Assembly (NCBI GenBank): GCA_918026815.1
Contig: CAKJVC010000017.1
Span: forward strand, 124,001 to 188,000
DNA length: 64,000 nucleotides
Direction: 5' to 3'
Source: Chalara sp. BL73
Lineage: Eukaryota > Ascomycota > Leotiomycetes > Helotiales
Shown one piece after another: positions 37,543 to 48,291 of the stretch. Within the stretch, counting starts at the first letter, position 1, and each line of letters starts with the position of its first letter. The notes beneath the pieces were generated by a model, which had not been told where the DNA came from, did no database searches, and worked only from the letters and a program-made list of their open reading frames with translations. The position numbers and the translations under genes are program-made.

Positions 37543-39003
37543 ATGGAAGAAATCACCGGCGAAGTCAGTAAAATTGAGACCGGGTTACACTCGTCACGTT
37601 ACCAACTAGAGACCTTGGAAACGAGTGCCAAAGGGTCGATCAGCTCAGAAGTTGACGGTCTCCGGTCTTCCCTCAAGAATGGCGACAGCCGAGCAGAGTA
37701 TGTCACGGATCAAATGCGATCATTCTTTTCGCAGATCCAGTATATCAACGATGTCTCGACCGTGGTCGATATAAAGCCGCAGATGCTCTGGCTCCACGAG
37801 AACCTCCAAGTGATTGTTAACGACCTCGATGCAGCGAAAGCCAAAGCAGATAGTTCCATCAAATGCACCGAGAAATACAGTTATGAAGTCATGGATGTTG
37901 GAGAAGAAGTCACTTCCAACAGTAACAAACTCACTGAGTACCATGATAAAGTAGCAAAACTAGAAGAACAAGCTAAGTCGTCGTTGAGTTCCAGCGAGAT
38001 CATGCTTGAGTACACTCAGTCTCAAATTGAGCGTAAAGAGCGGGAAATCAAGGAGAAGATGGCGGAAGCGGTATCAAAACGACGATGCAAAACGCAATTG
38101 GAGACTGATCTTGAGAATAAACGTCAACAAGTTGCGCGCTCAGAGCGTGAGCGGAAGGATAGGAAGGAGCAGGCGATTGTAGGGGTAGTAAGCTGAAAGG
38201 CCTCTTCTAGCATAGTACATTCTACTAACACTATGAAGGGTTTAGGGGTTTTCGGTATCATTGCAGCCCCGTTTACAGGTGGTGCCTCCCTCGCACTTAC
38301 CGTTGGTGGAGGAGGACTTGCTGGGTATGTCATCTCTATCCATCCTATTTAAATGAACTAATGGCTTAATTGTCGCAGATACAAAGCAAATCGAATGGAT
38401 GACTTTGAGAATGAAGCCAATTCATACCGTCAATCCATTAATTCTCTAATTACGGAGATCAGTCAGAATGTTCAAGCCGTAGCGAGTCTAGAGCGCGAGA
38501 AAACGAGGCTGCAGTCTCTTGTCTCCCAATACCAATCCGAAGTTTCTAAAAGGAAATCAGAACATCAGGTATATCAGGTTAAAATCGAGCAGGCAGACCG
38601 AGTGAAAGGCGAGATCACTATGCTCAGAAGCCACGCCACATCGACAAAGAAAAACGTCACAGAAGCACTCCCCGAACTTCACAAAATTAAGCAGAACCTT
38701 GAGCAGTGCAGCACATTGGTAAAGGAAAGATCCCTTGACGTTTCGACTTCAAGTGGCTTGATGGACCGCTTCATACCTATCCTACCAGTAATAGGCGTGA
38801 GCATCAAAAGGTACCAAGATTTCAACAAGCAGAAACTGCTCATGCAGCAAGCTTTGGAGACTCTGGATCAGATTCATACTGAGGTACCCAGGTTGTTACC
38901 TAGTACTGGAGATGTCAAGTTTTTAGACATCAAGCCTTGGAACTCTAGCATTGTTTCTGTTATTGACGTAGGAGCACCGATTCCTGATGTATGCTATTAT
39001 TAG
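37543..39003 (+). CDS. Coiled-coil protein with central hydrophobic hairpin (possible ClyA/Cry6Aa-like alpha pore former)
   Basis: About 451 residues from three exons: 37543-38187, 38239-38324 and 38379-39003, with frames matching and a CTACTAAC branch in intron 1. Residues 1-215 are almost entirely helical heptad-like sequence (KLEEQAKSSLSSSEIMLEY and similar). The 86-nt exon 2 encodes nearly exactly the only hydrophobic, Gly/Ala-rich stretch (GIIAAPFTGGASLALTVGGG). A second long helical region follows (SQNVQAVASLEREKTRLQSL), and then a short C-terminal region ending GAPIPDVCYY. Helix-bundle, hydrophobic hairpin, helix-bundle is the layout of ClyA-superfamily alpha pore-forming proteins (HBL-B, Cry6Aa and XaxA/XaxB types). 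That assignment is inference from architecture, not a motif match. No signal peptide is seen. It is divergent from the other coiled-coil gene. Confidence 0.65.
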
Positions 39004-41855
39004 GGCAGCAATTTGCAGCTGCCATAAAAAATTATAGTTTCAATTCCCGATCGTTTTCAATAGCTGGACCTTCTCGCAGAATGAATCTCTGGGTTGAAGC
39101 AGTATCGACGAAGTAGATGAGTTTGAGTAGGGGGAAGCATTGGAATGAAGTCCTGGCAAGCGTTCGGGCATGGACTTGCACAAATATGAAGAGTGAGAAG
39201 TAATTAATGGTGGATCTTTAGTATTTATGCTATTAGAACTAACACAAAAAGAAATAGATGTGGTTTCTAGCATAAAATTTGCCAGTTTTGTAAGAATAAT
39301 ATACAGTATTCGTTAGGCTATTGAGTAAAGTCGGAAATTAGGCTTGTTTAGTATGGCTATATAGAGCTTGGAGCCTAGAATGACAACAATCGATGCCTAG
39401 GAATATAGAGAGCAATGTAAGGGCCTCGCGGGTTCTCTTGGTATATTACAACATCTGTATTAGATTCTAATCAATCTTCTGTATTATCAAAGTAACATTG
39501 GCTTCGTTAAACCTATTGGCTATTTCTAAGCTTTAGTATTGTTCTACGTGATAGGCACCTGGTGCAAATTTTGGGCTTCTTAAAAATCGGAAATAAAATG
39601 TATATGCGTATTCTAGATTCAGATGAGGTTAGTGAGGGGTTACAATTGTCAAGACCTAGGCTATATCTATGCCCCTTCTGTCACTAACATAGATTAAAAA
39701 TACTGTAAGTCTGTAATTAAGATAATTATTATTTCTTCGTGTCAATTTTGAAGCTAGAGAAAGCGATGGATCTTGCAAAAGTCGAATACAAATGTTAAAC
39801 TTCATGGTGTGCCCGCCGCTAGCTTCCTCTTCCCTTGCTCCGCCTCGCCGCCAGATACGTCTCGCAGTCCAGCGTAGAAACACCGCCCTCCTCCCCTTTC
39901 GTAATTATGCTTAAATACGGCCGCACACCAATATCTGCCTGTTGTATGCATCATCAATGCTTACACCTGGTTCGGAGGGCAAGGATGGTGGTAACGGTCG
40001 ATTGTTGGTGGATGCTTGTGCTCCACTTCACTTCACAAAGGGAGCGCTATTTTTTCATAATTATGAGGACTTATATCTTTTTCTCTCCAGCTCAATTTTA
40101 CACTTTCCTTCCTGTTGCCACGAGACGTGCGTATTGTTTACTGCCCACCCTGTCACGAAGCCAATACTAGAGCCTTTGTAAGCTACAGTAGAGTTCTATT
40201 GCAAGAACATTAAACTAAGGAGAGAAAGTGGAGTTTGAAAGAACCTCCCATGGGGATGGAGCCAGTTCATATACAGGACTTCCTCGGCTTCGACAGGACT
40301 GAGAAAGAGCTCTTGATTTATGTGACCGCGATGGCGAGCTAAGGATTTCCGAAGCCTAACTTCCAGCTACACTACCCATCAAGGGTAGTGCTTTTGTTCT
40401 CTGATTACCGATTCTAGGGTGCTTCTTTGACGGGATACCTTGCGGCGATGAAGCTTGCCGTCATTTCAATTGATTTCTGATTTTCCCAGACCGAAGAGGA
40501 CGCTTTCGTAGCTGCCATGCTTTCCAGAATCTTGGCTACCATTTGATGGCTAGGTAAGTCGTTGGGGTCCTGATAGGATAAGAATCTAATGATGGCTCCG
40601 GTGAGAAGAGTTCCGCCATTAGAGCTGCAAAGTAATTGAGGGCAGGGTATCAGGCCCAGCAAATAGTAAGTTTGTTTGACTTGCAATATGGCGTTGTTGG
40701 CTGCGACTACAATGAAGGACCTGAAGAGTTACCCAATCGCCATTCTTACCCTTCCTAATTTTGTAGTGGTAACGAAGGCTATACCTCTTTTAGAGTATTT
40801 CTACAAACTCTTACTCACCGCTATATCCTTCCTAAACCTTCGCTGTTCGGCTCTTCCATACCATCTTCCCCTACACAATTGTAACAAGATCTGTGAGTCC
40901 AGGAAACTCATCATCCTGCTAAAGTATTAGATGAACCCATGGGCAGGATTTCCGTTATGTGTAGCAGGCCGTGTATACTGCCATGACTTAGGAATCGCTG
41001 GGCAAACAAAAGCCATGGCTCAACCCAACCCATAACATCTTCTCCCCGTGATGAACGCAATTGGAAACCGTCATAGTGCCATAAAATCCTTCATTATTCA
41101 GCTGGAATTCTTCACGGTGGTTCTCCTTTTGAAAGGTTCAGTGTAACTCAGAGCCGGCAACAATGAGTGCTGGATTTAATGGGATACCGGTGTTAGTCAC
41201 ATCTCATGAAAAGAAAACAGATCCCAAGATCAATAACTCCTGGAGTGCTCTAAGCTCTAACATACCTACCCAGTACTTTCGTAATAAATATGGCGCAACA
41301 GAATCCAATGTCGGTCAAGCCAATCAAAGCAGGTTTGGACAGACAACCTGGAACTCCCAGCACTTATTATCGTAGATGGGTTCGTAGAAGAAGGGTATGA
41401 GGCAGAGAATGGATTTAATGCAACAAGGATTACTATATGCTACAAGCGCACTAAGGATCCATATTTCGCAAAGGGATTGTTTCCTGACGGATGACTTGGG
41501 CAGCTTCATTCCTCTTGCTGTAATTGAATAACAGAATTATCCTATACTTTTCCAATTATCACCGAAATTCTTTCTATAACTTTACTCGAAGCAGGTGTGT
41601 TCAATTTCGATGCAGGGTACCATTGTTAATCTTGAGTTTGCCCACATTACTAATTATCTAAATAAAACGCTGAAGAGAGTTCAAATTGTACCAGTTACAA
41701 CAAGTCTTGAATATTTTATGGACAATGGGGCCAAGATAAACGGATTATAATATGTACATAGAGGTGGGCGACAGGAGAAATAAAGCAATATATTACGTGA
41801 CAAACCATTAGCGAACAATCCCGGCGCGTAAGACTCATATACCTCAAGCTACTAT
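39004..41855. other. Gene-poor region
   Basis: Nearly 2.9 kb with no assignable gene. A minus frame at 40414-40686 reads coding-like (HQMVAKILESMAATKASSSV, SIEMTASFIAARYPVKEAP) and may be a C-terminal exon or relic of an unknown protein. The + frame at 41163-41375 is unassigned. Confidence 0.4.
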
Positions 41856-42785
41856 CTAATACCCTTTGCTTTTCAATTCAGCCTCAGTCCAAGTCCACAG
41901 CTCGTCAGATAGTTCTGTATTTTCTGTCATCGAGTTGCCAACGAATTCGGTGACACCAGGAAAATAGAAGGCACCACTCCTCACATCCGATGCCTTACCA
42001 GTAGCAGCAAACAATTGCGGTAGAGCCCCCTCGTGGATATCAACCATAAAAAGCTTAGAAGCTAATTTAAAGACCCAAGACAGGTATTTGTATTGGTTGG
42101 TGGTGTTGTCGGTGATGCCAGTTCTAACTAAACCGGGATGAATAGCAGCCGATTTGATATTGGGGTAAAGCTTGGCCAATGACTTAGTAAAATAGAGATT
42201 GGCAAGCTTCGATTGTCCATATCTTGCAGCACCACTAAGTTCAGCTAGTGGTGTTTTATTCTGCGAAAGAAGAATGCCAGCTTTAGGCCCAAATTTAAAG
42301 GCCTCGGAACTGAGATTAACAATGCGTACATCGGTACCAGGCAGACCTGCGGTCTTCTGTAGAATTGGCATGAGTAGCTTCGTGAAAAGAGCAGGCCCCA
42401 TGTGGTTGGTTCCGAATTGCGCTTCGTAGCCGTCTTCAGTCAATCCTGGTGGAACCCCCATAACACCCGCATTGTTTATTAGGATATCAAGGCGGTCGTT
42501 CTCGGCGAGGAAAGCGTCGGTTGCGCGTTTGACTGAGGCCAGCGAGGCGATATCAATCTCAAGAAACTTAATGTTGGCATTGGGAACGGCCTTTATGATA
42601 TCTTTGATAGCTTCGTCTGCCTTGAATTTGCTGCGCGCTCCCATATACAGCTCACGCGGGTTGTGCTTGGACAGTTGCAAGATAGTCTCTTTTCCAAGAC
42701 CACTATTGCCGCCAGTCACGATGATAATCTTGCCAGAGAGATCCGGAATATCCTTGTCGGAATTGAAATGGATCTTCCTGCCCAT
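41856..42785 (-). CDS. Short-chain dehydrogenase/reductase (retinol-dehydrogenase-like)
   Basis: Intact single-exon SDR of 309 residues. The frame is open upstream to 42881, but the ATG at 42785 (MGRKIHFNSDKDIPDLSGK) fits the family N-terminus. Visible motifs are the cofactor fold IIIVTGGNSGLGKETILQLS, LDILINNAGVMG, the catalytic Ser in IVNLSSEAF and YGQSK (YxxxK). AAIHPGLVRTGITDN is the usual proline-containing loop. It belongs to the WW-oxidoreductase/retinol-dehydrogenase-like fungal SDRs, NAD(P)-dependent, substrate unknown. It is divergent from the GRE2-like reductase at 43703, with a 917-bp gap. Confidence 0.88.
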   Translation of the reverse strand: MGRKIHFNSDKDIPDLSGKIIIVTGGNSGLGKETILQLSKHNPRELYMGARSKFKADEAIKDIIKAVPNANIKFLEIDIASLASVKRATDAFLAENDRLDILINNAGVMGVPPGLTEDGYEAQFGTNHMGPALFTKLLMPILQKTAGLPGTDVRIVNLSSEAFKFGPKAGILLSQNKTPLAELSGAARYGQSKLANLYFTKSLAKLYPNIKSAAIHPGLVRTGITDNTTNQYKYLSWVFKLASKLFMVDIHEGALPQLFAATGKASDVRSGAFYFPGVTEFVGNSMTENTELSDELWTWTEAELKSKGY

Positions 42786-43702
42786 ACTGTAAAAGTACTG
42801 GGGTGAAGGTGAAGCTGAATGGACGTAGGAGATGGGTAGGGAGATGGGTGGCCCAAAAGTGTGAAGAGATTGCGATCGCAAGTGACTGTGTTTGCAAGAA
42901 AGTACTGTACTGAAGCGGCCAACCTACATAAATCTACGCTTCGATCGTGATTTACATATTTGCAATAATGTTTTGCCAGACGCCACTAGTCTTTAGACGA
43001 AGCGTTTGCTAAGCTGAGACCATGCTTTAAGGCATAGATTGTTCCAGAGACATCGATATTGATATGATAAGCTGGGATGCTAATATAACTTGGATTTGAA
43101 GGCATGCCTGCCCCGTTCTTTGATGGGGCCTATTCTGAATACGGAATAAGGTTGGCGCTTTACTATCGCCCTCCACTCGGCATGTTCCGTTTGATGATTG
43201 GAGAAATTTATGAATACTAATCAACGGCCCACCCCAGTTCGGCATCGGGACAACGTTGGATGGGGTTGTTAAGCACCTAGAAAATTTCACAGTACGGTAA
43301 TTTGTTCCATTTTCAATTATTACGCCGTCCTACAGGCGAACAACCCCTTAGCCACCTTGACCAACCAAGCACAACGCTGGTGAATGATGATTATTAATCA
43401 CTTCCGAGTGTGTCAATCTTGGCGCACTACCAGTGGAATGTGGGATGTGGCAACCACTATGTCAACCTGAAGCTTTAAGACCAAATCGTCCCCACTATTC
43501 CTATAGAAATATTTGGCGTCATGTAACAGCCTAGCAACATGATGAATTTTACATCTTGGTAAGCAACAATATTATCTTCAGATCCATATGCGTATAGATA
43601 AATAGTAGCTCTTTCAGGACTCAATCAGTCAAGTACTGATCAGCAAAATATTATATTTCTTCATTCTCAAATCCTCATCAAAGCCAGACTTCGACGCTTA
43701 AC
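42786..43702. other. Divergent intergenic region
   Basis: Shared upstream region of two reductases with opposite orientation; no gene is supported. A CT-rich leader precedes the ATG at 43703. Confidence 0.4.
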
Positions 43703-44758
43703 ATGGCCAATGGATTGATTTTCATTACTGGAGCTACTGGGTTCATTGGGGCAGCGACTGCCTTAGCCGCATTAGAAGCAGGCTACCGCCTTCGCCTTTC
43801 GGTGCGCAAGGAGGAGCAGATTGAGAGGCTGAAGGAAGTCTTCTCGGAATACTCAGACAAGACAGAGTTTGTCACGGTACCCGACATTACTGTAGAGGGT
43901 GCTTTCTCTAAGGCTCTCGATGGCGTTGATTATGTTCTTCACGTTGCCTCCCCGCTAGCCAGAACTGCTGATAAGAATGAAATCTTCGCGCCTGCAGTTA
44001 AAGGGACACTTGGTATACTGCAAGATGCAGCAAAGATTTCAAGCATTAAGAAAGTGGTTATCACTTCCTCCATCGCGGCTTTCGTACCTCTTGAGGGTCC
44101 CCCGGAAGGTGAAGTCGTCAAAGGTTTGTACCCAAAACTACCTAATTTCCATAAGCCATTTCTAACATTGAATGTTTCATTAGAAGATACGAATTGGGAC
44201 TTATCAGTAGATACGGAGGCCAATTTTGATGCAGGCAACGCATTTGCAACTGCTATGAAGATATATAGTGCTTCAAAATTGCTCGCTAATCAAGCAAGCT
44301 GGGATTTTGTTGCAAAAGAGAAGCCTACATTCGCACTTGTTTCCATTCACCCATCCTTGGTATATGGTCACAACTTAATTCAACAATCCGCCAAAGAGTT
44401 GGAGGGGAGCACCAACGGTTTCTTGTTCTCTAGTATTATGAATGGCCCGCCTTCGGACAGTCCTCTTCTTTCCGTGTATGTCGGCGACGTTGCAGATGCG
44501 CACATTAGAGCCTTAGATCCTAGCATCAAGTCAGGCGCCAAGTACATAGTTTCTGGGCAACGATTTACCTGGAAAGATGTTGCGGCCATTGTCGAGAAGA
44601 ACTTCCCCGGTGTCCCACACAAGGTCATCCCTGATGTGAATCCAAAGATTGCAGCAGTTGACACCTCTAAGGCAGAGAAGGATTTAGGAATTAAGTGGGC
44701 AGCCCCTGAAAAAATCATTACAGAGGTTTTGAAACAACAATTACCCTATTTTGCCTGA
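43703..44758 (+). CDS. NAD(P)-dependent aldehyde/ketone reductase (GRE2/dihydroflavonol-reductase-like)
   Basis: Single-exon 351-residue extended SDR. The N-terminal Rossmann motif is FITGATGFIGAATALAALEA, with SVRKEEQ as the NADP-preferring basic turn. DGVDYVLHVASPL and KKVVITSSIAAFVP precede the active-site YSASKLLANQASW (YxxxK). The fold continues with SIHPSLVYGHN and ends in TEVLKQQLPYFA. Length and motifs match GRE2-type methylglyoxal/carbonyl reductases and dihydroflavonol-4-reductase relatives. It is probably cytosolic and NADPH-dependent. It lies in a run of four different oxidoreductase families. Substrate is not predictable. Confidence 0.88.
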   Translation: MANGLIFITGATGFIGAATALAALEAGYRLRLSVRKEEQIERLKEVFSEYSDKTEFVTVPDITVEGAFSKALDGVDYVLHVASPLARTADKNEIFAPAVKGTLGILQDAAKISSIKKVVITSSIAAFVPLEGPPEGEVVKGLYPKLPNFHKPFLTLNVSLEDTNWDLSVDTEANFDAGNAFATAMKIYSASKLLANQASWDFVAKEKPTFALVSIHPSLVYGHNLIQQSAKELEGSTNGFLFSSIMNGPPSDSPLLSVYVGDVADAHIRALDPSIKSGAKYIVSGQRFTWKDVAAIVEKNFPGVPHKVIPDVNPKIAAVDTSKAEKDLGIKWAAPEKIITEVLKQQLPYFA

Positions 44759-45100
44759 ATTTTTCTAGGCCACAGATATAATATTATGATTTTACAGCAG
44801 ACATGAGGTCCTACCAAATTCCGTGAAGCATGGTTCAATTCATCAGAGAAATGGCTGTTGGAAGATCAGTGTTGGTATGCACAGGATCGGTCACATGGAC
44901 CTTTGGACTATGTGTATTATAGGTCATGCCTACACCCACTTTTGTAGACCGTAGCTTAGAACCTAAATATCAAGAATCAAGGAACGAATATCACCACCGC
45001 AAGAGCGTATTCAATAGCTACTACGCCTTTTGCGCGGTGATAGGTATCCCGACAATCAGCGAAAGTGTAGTTGGCATACCTCATAAGCTGCCACGAACTA
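44759..45100. other. Intergenic
   Basis: 3' flank of the GRE2-like gene. An open frame on + continues into 45159 but has no family features. Confidence 0.35.
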
Positions 45101-45414
45101 CTAACTGTGTAACAGTCCATACCCGTCTTCAAAATATATGCACAGCCTCTCAATTGTAAATAGGTCGTTCTGGAGTTTATTAGGAGTTGTTAAAGGAGCA
45201 CAACGCTGAACAGCATGTTCTCCGCCGCTGCGAGCCATTTCTTCAACCTCATCCGAGGAGAAATGGCCTCTTCGCAACCTCTGTGCGATATAATACATAG
45301 AAATAATCAAAATAAGGGGGCATAATATTGGGTGATAAAAAACGGAAGATATCACAATAATATCGAGAATGATGGCAAGACAAGTACCAACAATTCGGCT
45401 ATAGTTAGCCTACC
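45101..45414 (-). other. Possible small membrane protein (no clear start)
   Basis: A minus-strand frame reads IVGTCLAIILDIIVISS, then FYHPILCPLILIISMYYIAQ, then the hydrophilic RLRRGHFSSDEVEEMARSGG, like two membrane helices and a cytosolic tail. An upstream in-frame TAG and no in-frame ATG before the helices mean the start exon is missing or the gene is broken. An ATG-led peptide just upstream (45440) would need a 15-nt intron, which is too short. Family not recognised. Confidence 0.3.
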
Positions 45415-45479
45415 TCCCTTCCCGCTCCCTCGCTTGCCATATAAGCAATGTATCTATTCAAGACACATAAGTATCCAAT

Positions 45480-46571
45480 TTACTTCTTTCCGAGGCGAGA
45501 AATAACCTCCCTGACTGCTGCCTCGACAGTCTCTGTTGGCAAGCCGAGGCGTTCGTTCCAAGAGCCACCTGGCACAGCTGTGTGATCCTCCAGAGCCTGT
45601 TCGCCTAAGAAGCCAGCTTGAATAACATAGCTAGCACCTGAGATGAGATCGCCTGTTTTGATCTTCTCCCATCCCGCTGCCTGTAAATCCTTCGAGCTTA
45701 CTGGATCCTTTCTCCACGCCGAACCCGTTTCCTTCTCAATTATAGCCAAGAGGTCGGTTTGTGTTGTTGTGAAAGATTCGGGATACACAAACTTATTTGC
45801 TGTCAAATTGGGGTTTTTGAGCACAGCAACAACGGAGCGACCAATTTGGGTTAGGTTTGTAGACGTGAACCTAGCTTTGCCTCCATCGACCCAAGAAACT
45901 GTATGGTCCGCGAAGTTAAAACCAAGGAAGCCCAGGGGCAGGCCCTAGCAGAACGAATTTAATAACGATGGTTTTCATTTAGGTGAGTGGAGTGAAAACA
46001 TACCCAGTCAAAAAATGGCCCAGTGATGATAGACGTCCAGCTGATTTTATTCTCGTTTTCTCGAAGATATTCAATAGCCTTGACCTTGGGTGCAAAAAAA
46101 GGTAGCGCAGCATTTACGGTATCGGACTGCGAGTATTCGTTGGCAGGAAGCTCGAGAGTCAATTGAGAGCATTTACTTACCGCAGTATCATTTCCAAAGT
46201 CACTGGGAATGATCCTCTTCACTCCAGCAGCAACAGCTGCCTCCAGAACAACCACTTGTCCATCGAGGGACGAACTCGAGATTAAACTAACTACAGCGTC
46301 TTGAGATGTAAAGATTTTGATAAGTGACTCGAGGGAATAGTCGCTCTTGATGACTTTGACGCCATCGGGAAAGCTAGAAGTGGAATTCTCCCGCGAGAGA
46401 ACGGATATGCTCAGGTCGGACTTCAAAATCTCGGGTAAGATTCCCACTCCCAAGTTCCCGCCTGCCTAAAGAAACAAAGTGTGATCAGTGGTTGTGATTC
46501 CAGTTCGCAAGCAATTATGAAGTAGCTTTCTAGTAACTTACGCCTACAATAATGACATTCTTGATAGACAT
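45480..46571 (-). CDS. NmrA-like/isoflavone-reductase-like NAD(P)-binding protein
   Basis: Atypical SDR of about 300 residues. Exon 1 (46571-46542) encodes only MSIKNVIIVG; exon 2 (46465-46181) continues AGGNLGVGILPEIL, completing the GxxGxxG NADPH site across the intron. AAGVKRIIPSDFGND is the family signature. A 54-nt in-frame interval (46180-46127) has good splice sites (GTAAGT, GCAG) and interrupts the usual sequence, so it is treated as an intron. Exon 3 (46126-46004) holds KVKAIEYL and SWTSIITGPFFDW. Exon 4 (45944-45480) holds the C-terminal substrate domain. It resembles fungal aromatic-alcohol and isoflavone-reductase-like proteins. Retention of the in-frame intron would insert 18 residues without truncation. 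Confidence 0.82.
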
Positions 46572-47214
46572 GTTTCCAAGGAAGTCGGGCTACCTGTAAT
46601 CAATGAGACCCCTGTTACAGAATAATTTAATTGGGTAATAAACCAATGGAGAATAGAGAGCAAAGTCATGTAGACTTTCGATTGATACTTGTACTTCGTA
46701 TCAGTCTGCTTTGTTGACCGCATTCAATATGCTGATTACACAATCACGAATTTAGACCTGTGTATGCATTTGTTACAATTTCCCCATAGCCGCAGGGCTC
46801 GGTCTAACAGTAGTTCCGGAAATCGTGATTAATAATCAATAGTAACTTAAAATATTTGTCAGCTCCTAGCCTACTTTACCTAGCTTACGAAATCCCCTTT
46901 TTGGGGAGAGGTTAGGGAGTATGTACAGCGTAATTTATCATTGCAAGGCAAGGAGGGGGCTAGGCATGCCTCAAACTGCACGAACCTACGCTACGCTAAT
47001 GGCGCAGGATTATGCCGGCAATAATCCTCTAAAGTCAATTGAGGCAGCAAGAATGTAAGGGGCTTTGTATTTAGAGTTCCATAACATCCAGAGTCTTGTA
47101 TCATTCCTCACATCAACGTTAATTTCACAACAATTCCTACCTTCCCAGGGAGTAACCCCTTGTCACGTCACATTTCCTCCATCATTACCGTGTTGTGGTA
47201 AGTCCTCACACGTC
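46572..47214. other. Divergent intergenic region
   Basis: About 640 bp between the NmrA-like and MDR genes, transcribed away from each other; no gene is supported. The open frame upstream of 47215 is probably leader sequence. Confidence 0.4.
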
Positions 47215-48291
47215 ATGAAAGCTCTTTTTGCAAATCGAGCCCTCTTCTCTCGGGTCATTCACTTGGGTACGGGACGGCGAATTGGTCAAGGAAGTGAAAT
47301 CAAAGAGATTCCTATCCCGATTATCTCAGACCAAGATATCCTCGTCAAGATTCATGCGGTAGCCCTGAACCCGATTGATCACAAGTACATTGATCTGCTC
47401 TCCCCGAAACGTAGCAGAATTGGCTGCGATTATGCAGGAACAGTAACGAAAGTGGGAAAGAGTGCGAAGGGAGGCTGGAAAGTTGGAGACCGTGTCGCTG
47501 GCATGGTTCACGGAGGCATAAGTCCTGATGTCGGGTCTTTCGCCGAGTATATTAAAATAGAGGGAGACCTTGCATGGAAGGTACCTGAAAAAATCACAGA
47601 TGCCGCGGCAGCAACTTATGGCATCTCACCAGCGACCGCAATGCTCGCCTTGAACACCCATCTAGGTGTTCCTTTTCCGGATAAGGCAGCTGCTGTTATT
47701 AGCCCTACACCTTCCATTCTCATCTACTCCGGGTCGACTACTGTAGGCATAGCTGCAATACAATGGGCCAAAGCTGCTGGATACTGGGTCGTTACGACAG
47801 CATCACCTCATTCATTCGATCTCGTAAAAAGCTATGGCGCTGACGCTGTTTTCAATTATCGCTCGCCCACGGCGGTAAAAGACATCATCAGCGAGTTTCC
47901 AAATATCGCGCTTGCTCTGGACTGTATCTCTGAGGGACCTTCCACTCATTTCTGCGCTGAGGTATTAGCAAAAAAAGGCGGCAAAGTAGTTACCCTCTTG
48001 GACAACGGAAAGCCAAAAATACCAAATGTGACTTATGAGTTCATTGTCATCTTCACCGTTTTCGCTGAAGAATTCGCCTGGTTGCCTCCAATCGGCCCCA
48101 AGTTTCCTGCGAACCTATCCGACCGTAACGCATTGGTCCAGTTCTATGCAAATCTACCGTCCTTCCTAGACAGGCTTAAGCCGCCACCTATCCAACTCGT
48201 GGATGGTGGATTTAATGGAATTCTTGATGGATTAGATCAACTTCGGGGAGGTAAGGTGTCGGGGAAGAAATTAGTAGTGAAGCTACAATGA
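47215..48291 (+). CDS. MDR-family enoyl reductase-like protein (LovC-type)
   Basis: Medium-chain dehydrogenase/reductase of 358 residues without the zinc-ligand pattern of alcohol dehydrogenases. The start ATG at 47215 (MKALFANRALFSRV) is preferred to the upstream in-frame codons. The GroES-like domain shows ILVKIHAVALNPIDHKYIDL, IGCDYAGTVTKVG and WKVGDRVAGMVHG. The cofactor domain shows SILIYSGSTTVGIAAIQWAK and YGADAVFNYRSP. The C-terminus LRGGKVSGKKLVVKLQ is the typical ending of fungal trans-acting enoyl reductases, which work with a partner polyketide synthase. No such synthase is in the window. A similar gene lies at 58006-59265. Confidence 0.87.
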   Translation: MKALFANRALFSRVIHLGTGRRIGQGSEIKEIPIPIISDQDILVKIHAVALNPIDHKYIDLLSPKRSRIGCDYAGTVTKVGKSAKGGWKVGDRVAGMVHGGISPDVGSFAEYIKIEGDLAWKVPEKITDAAAATYGISPATAMLALNTHLGVPFPDKAAAVISPTPSILIYSGSTTVGIAAIQWAKAAGYWVVTTASPHSFDLVKSYGADAVFNYRSPTAVKDIISEFPNIALALDCISEGPSTHFCAEVLAKKGGKVVTLLDNGKPKIPNVTYEFIVIFTVFAEEFAWLPPIGPKFPANLSDRNALVQFYANLPSFLDRLKPPPIQLVDGGFNGILDGLDQLRGGKVSGKKLVVKLQ

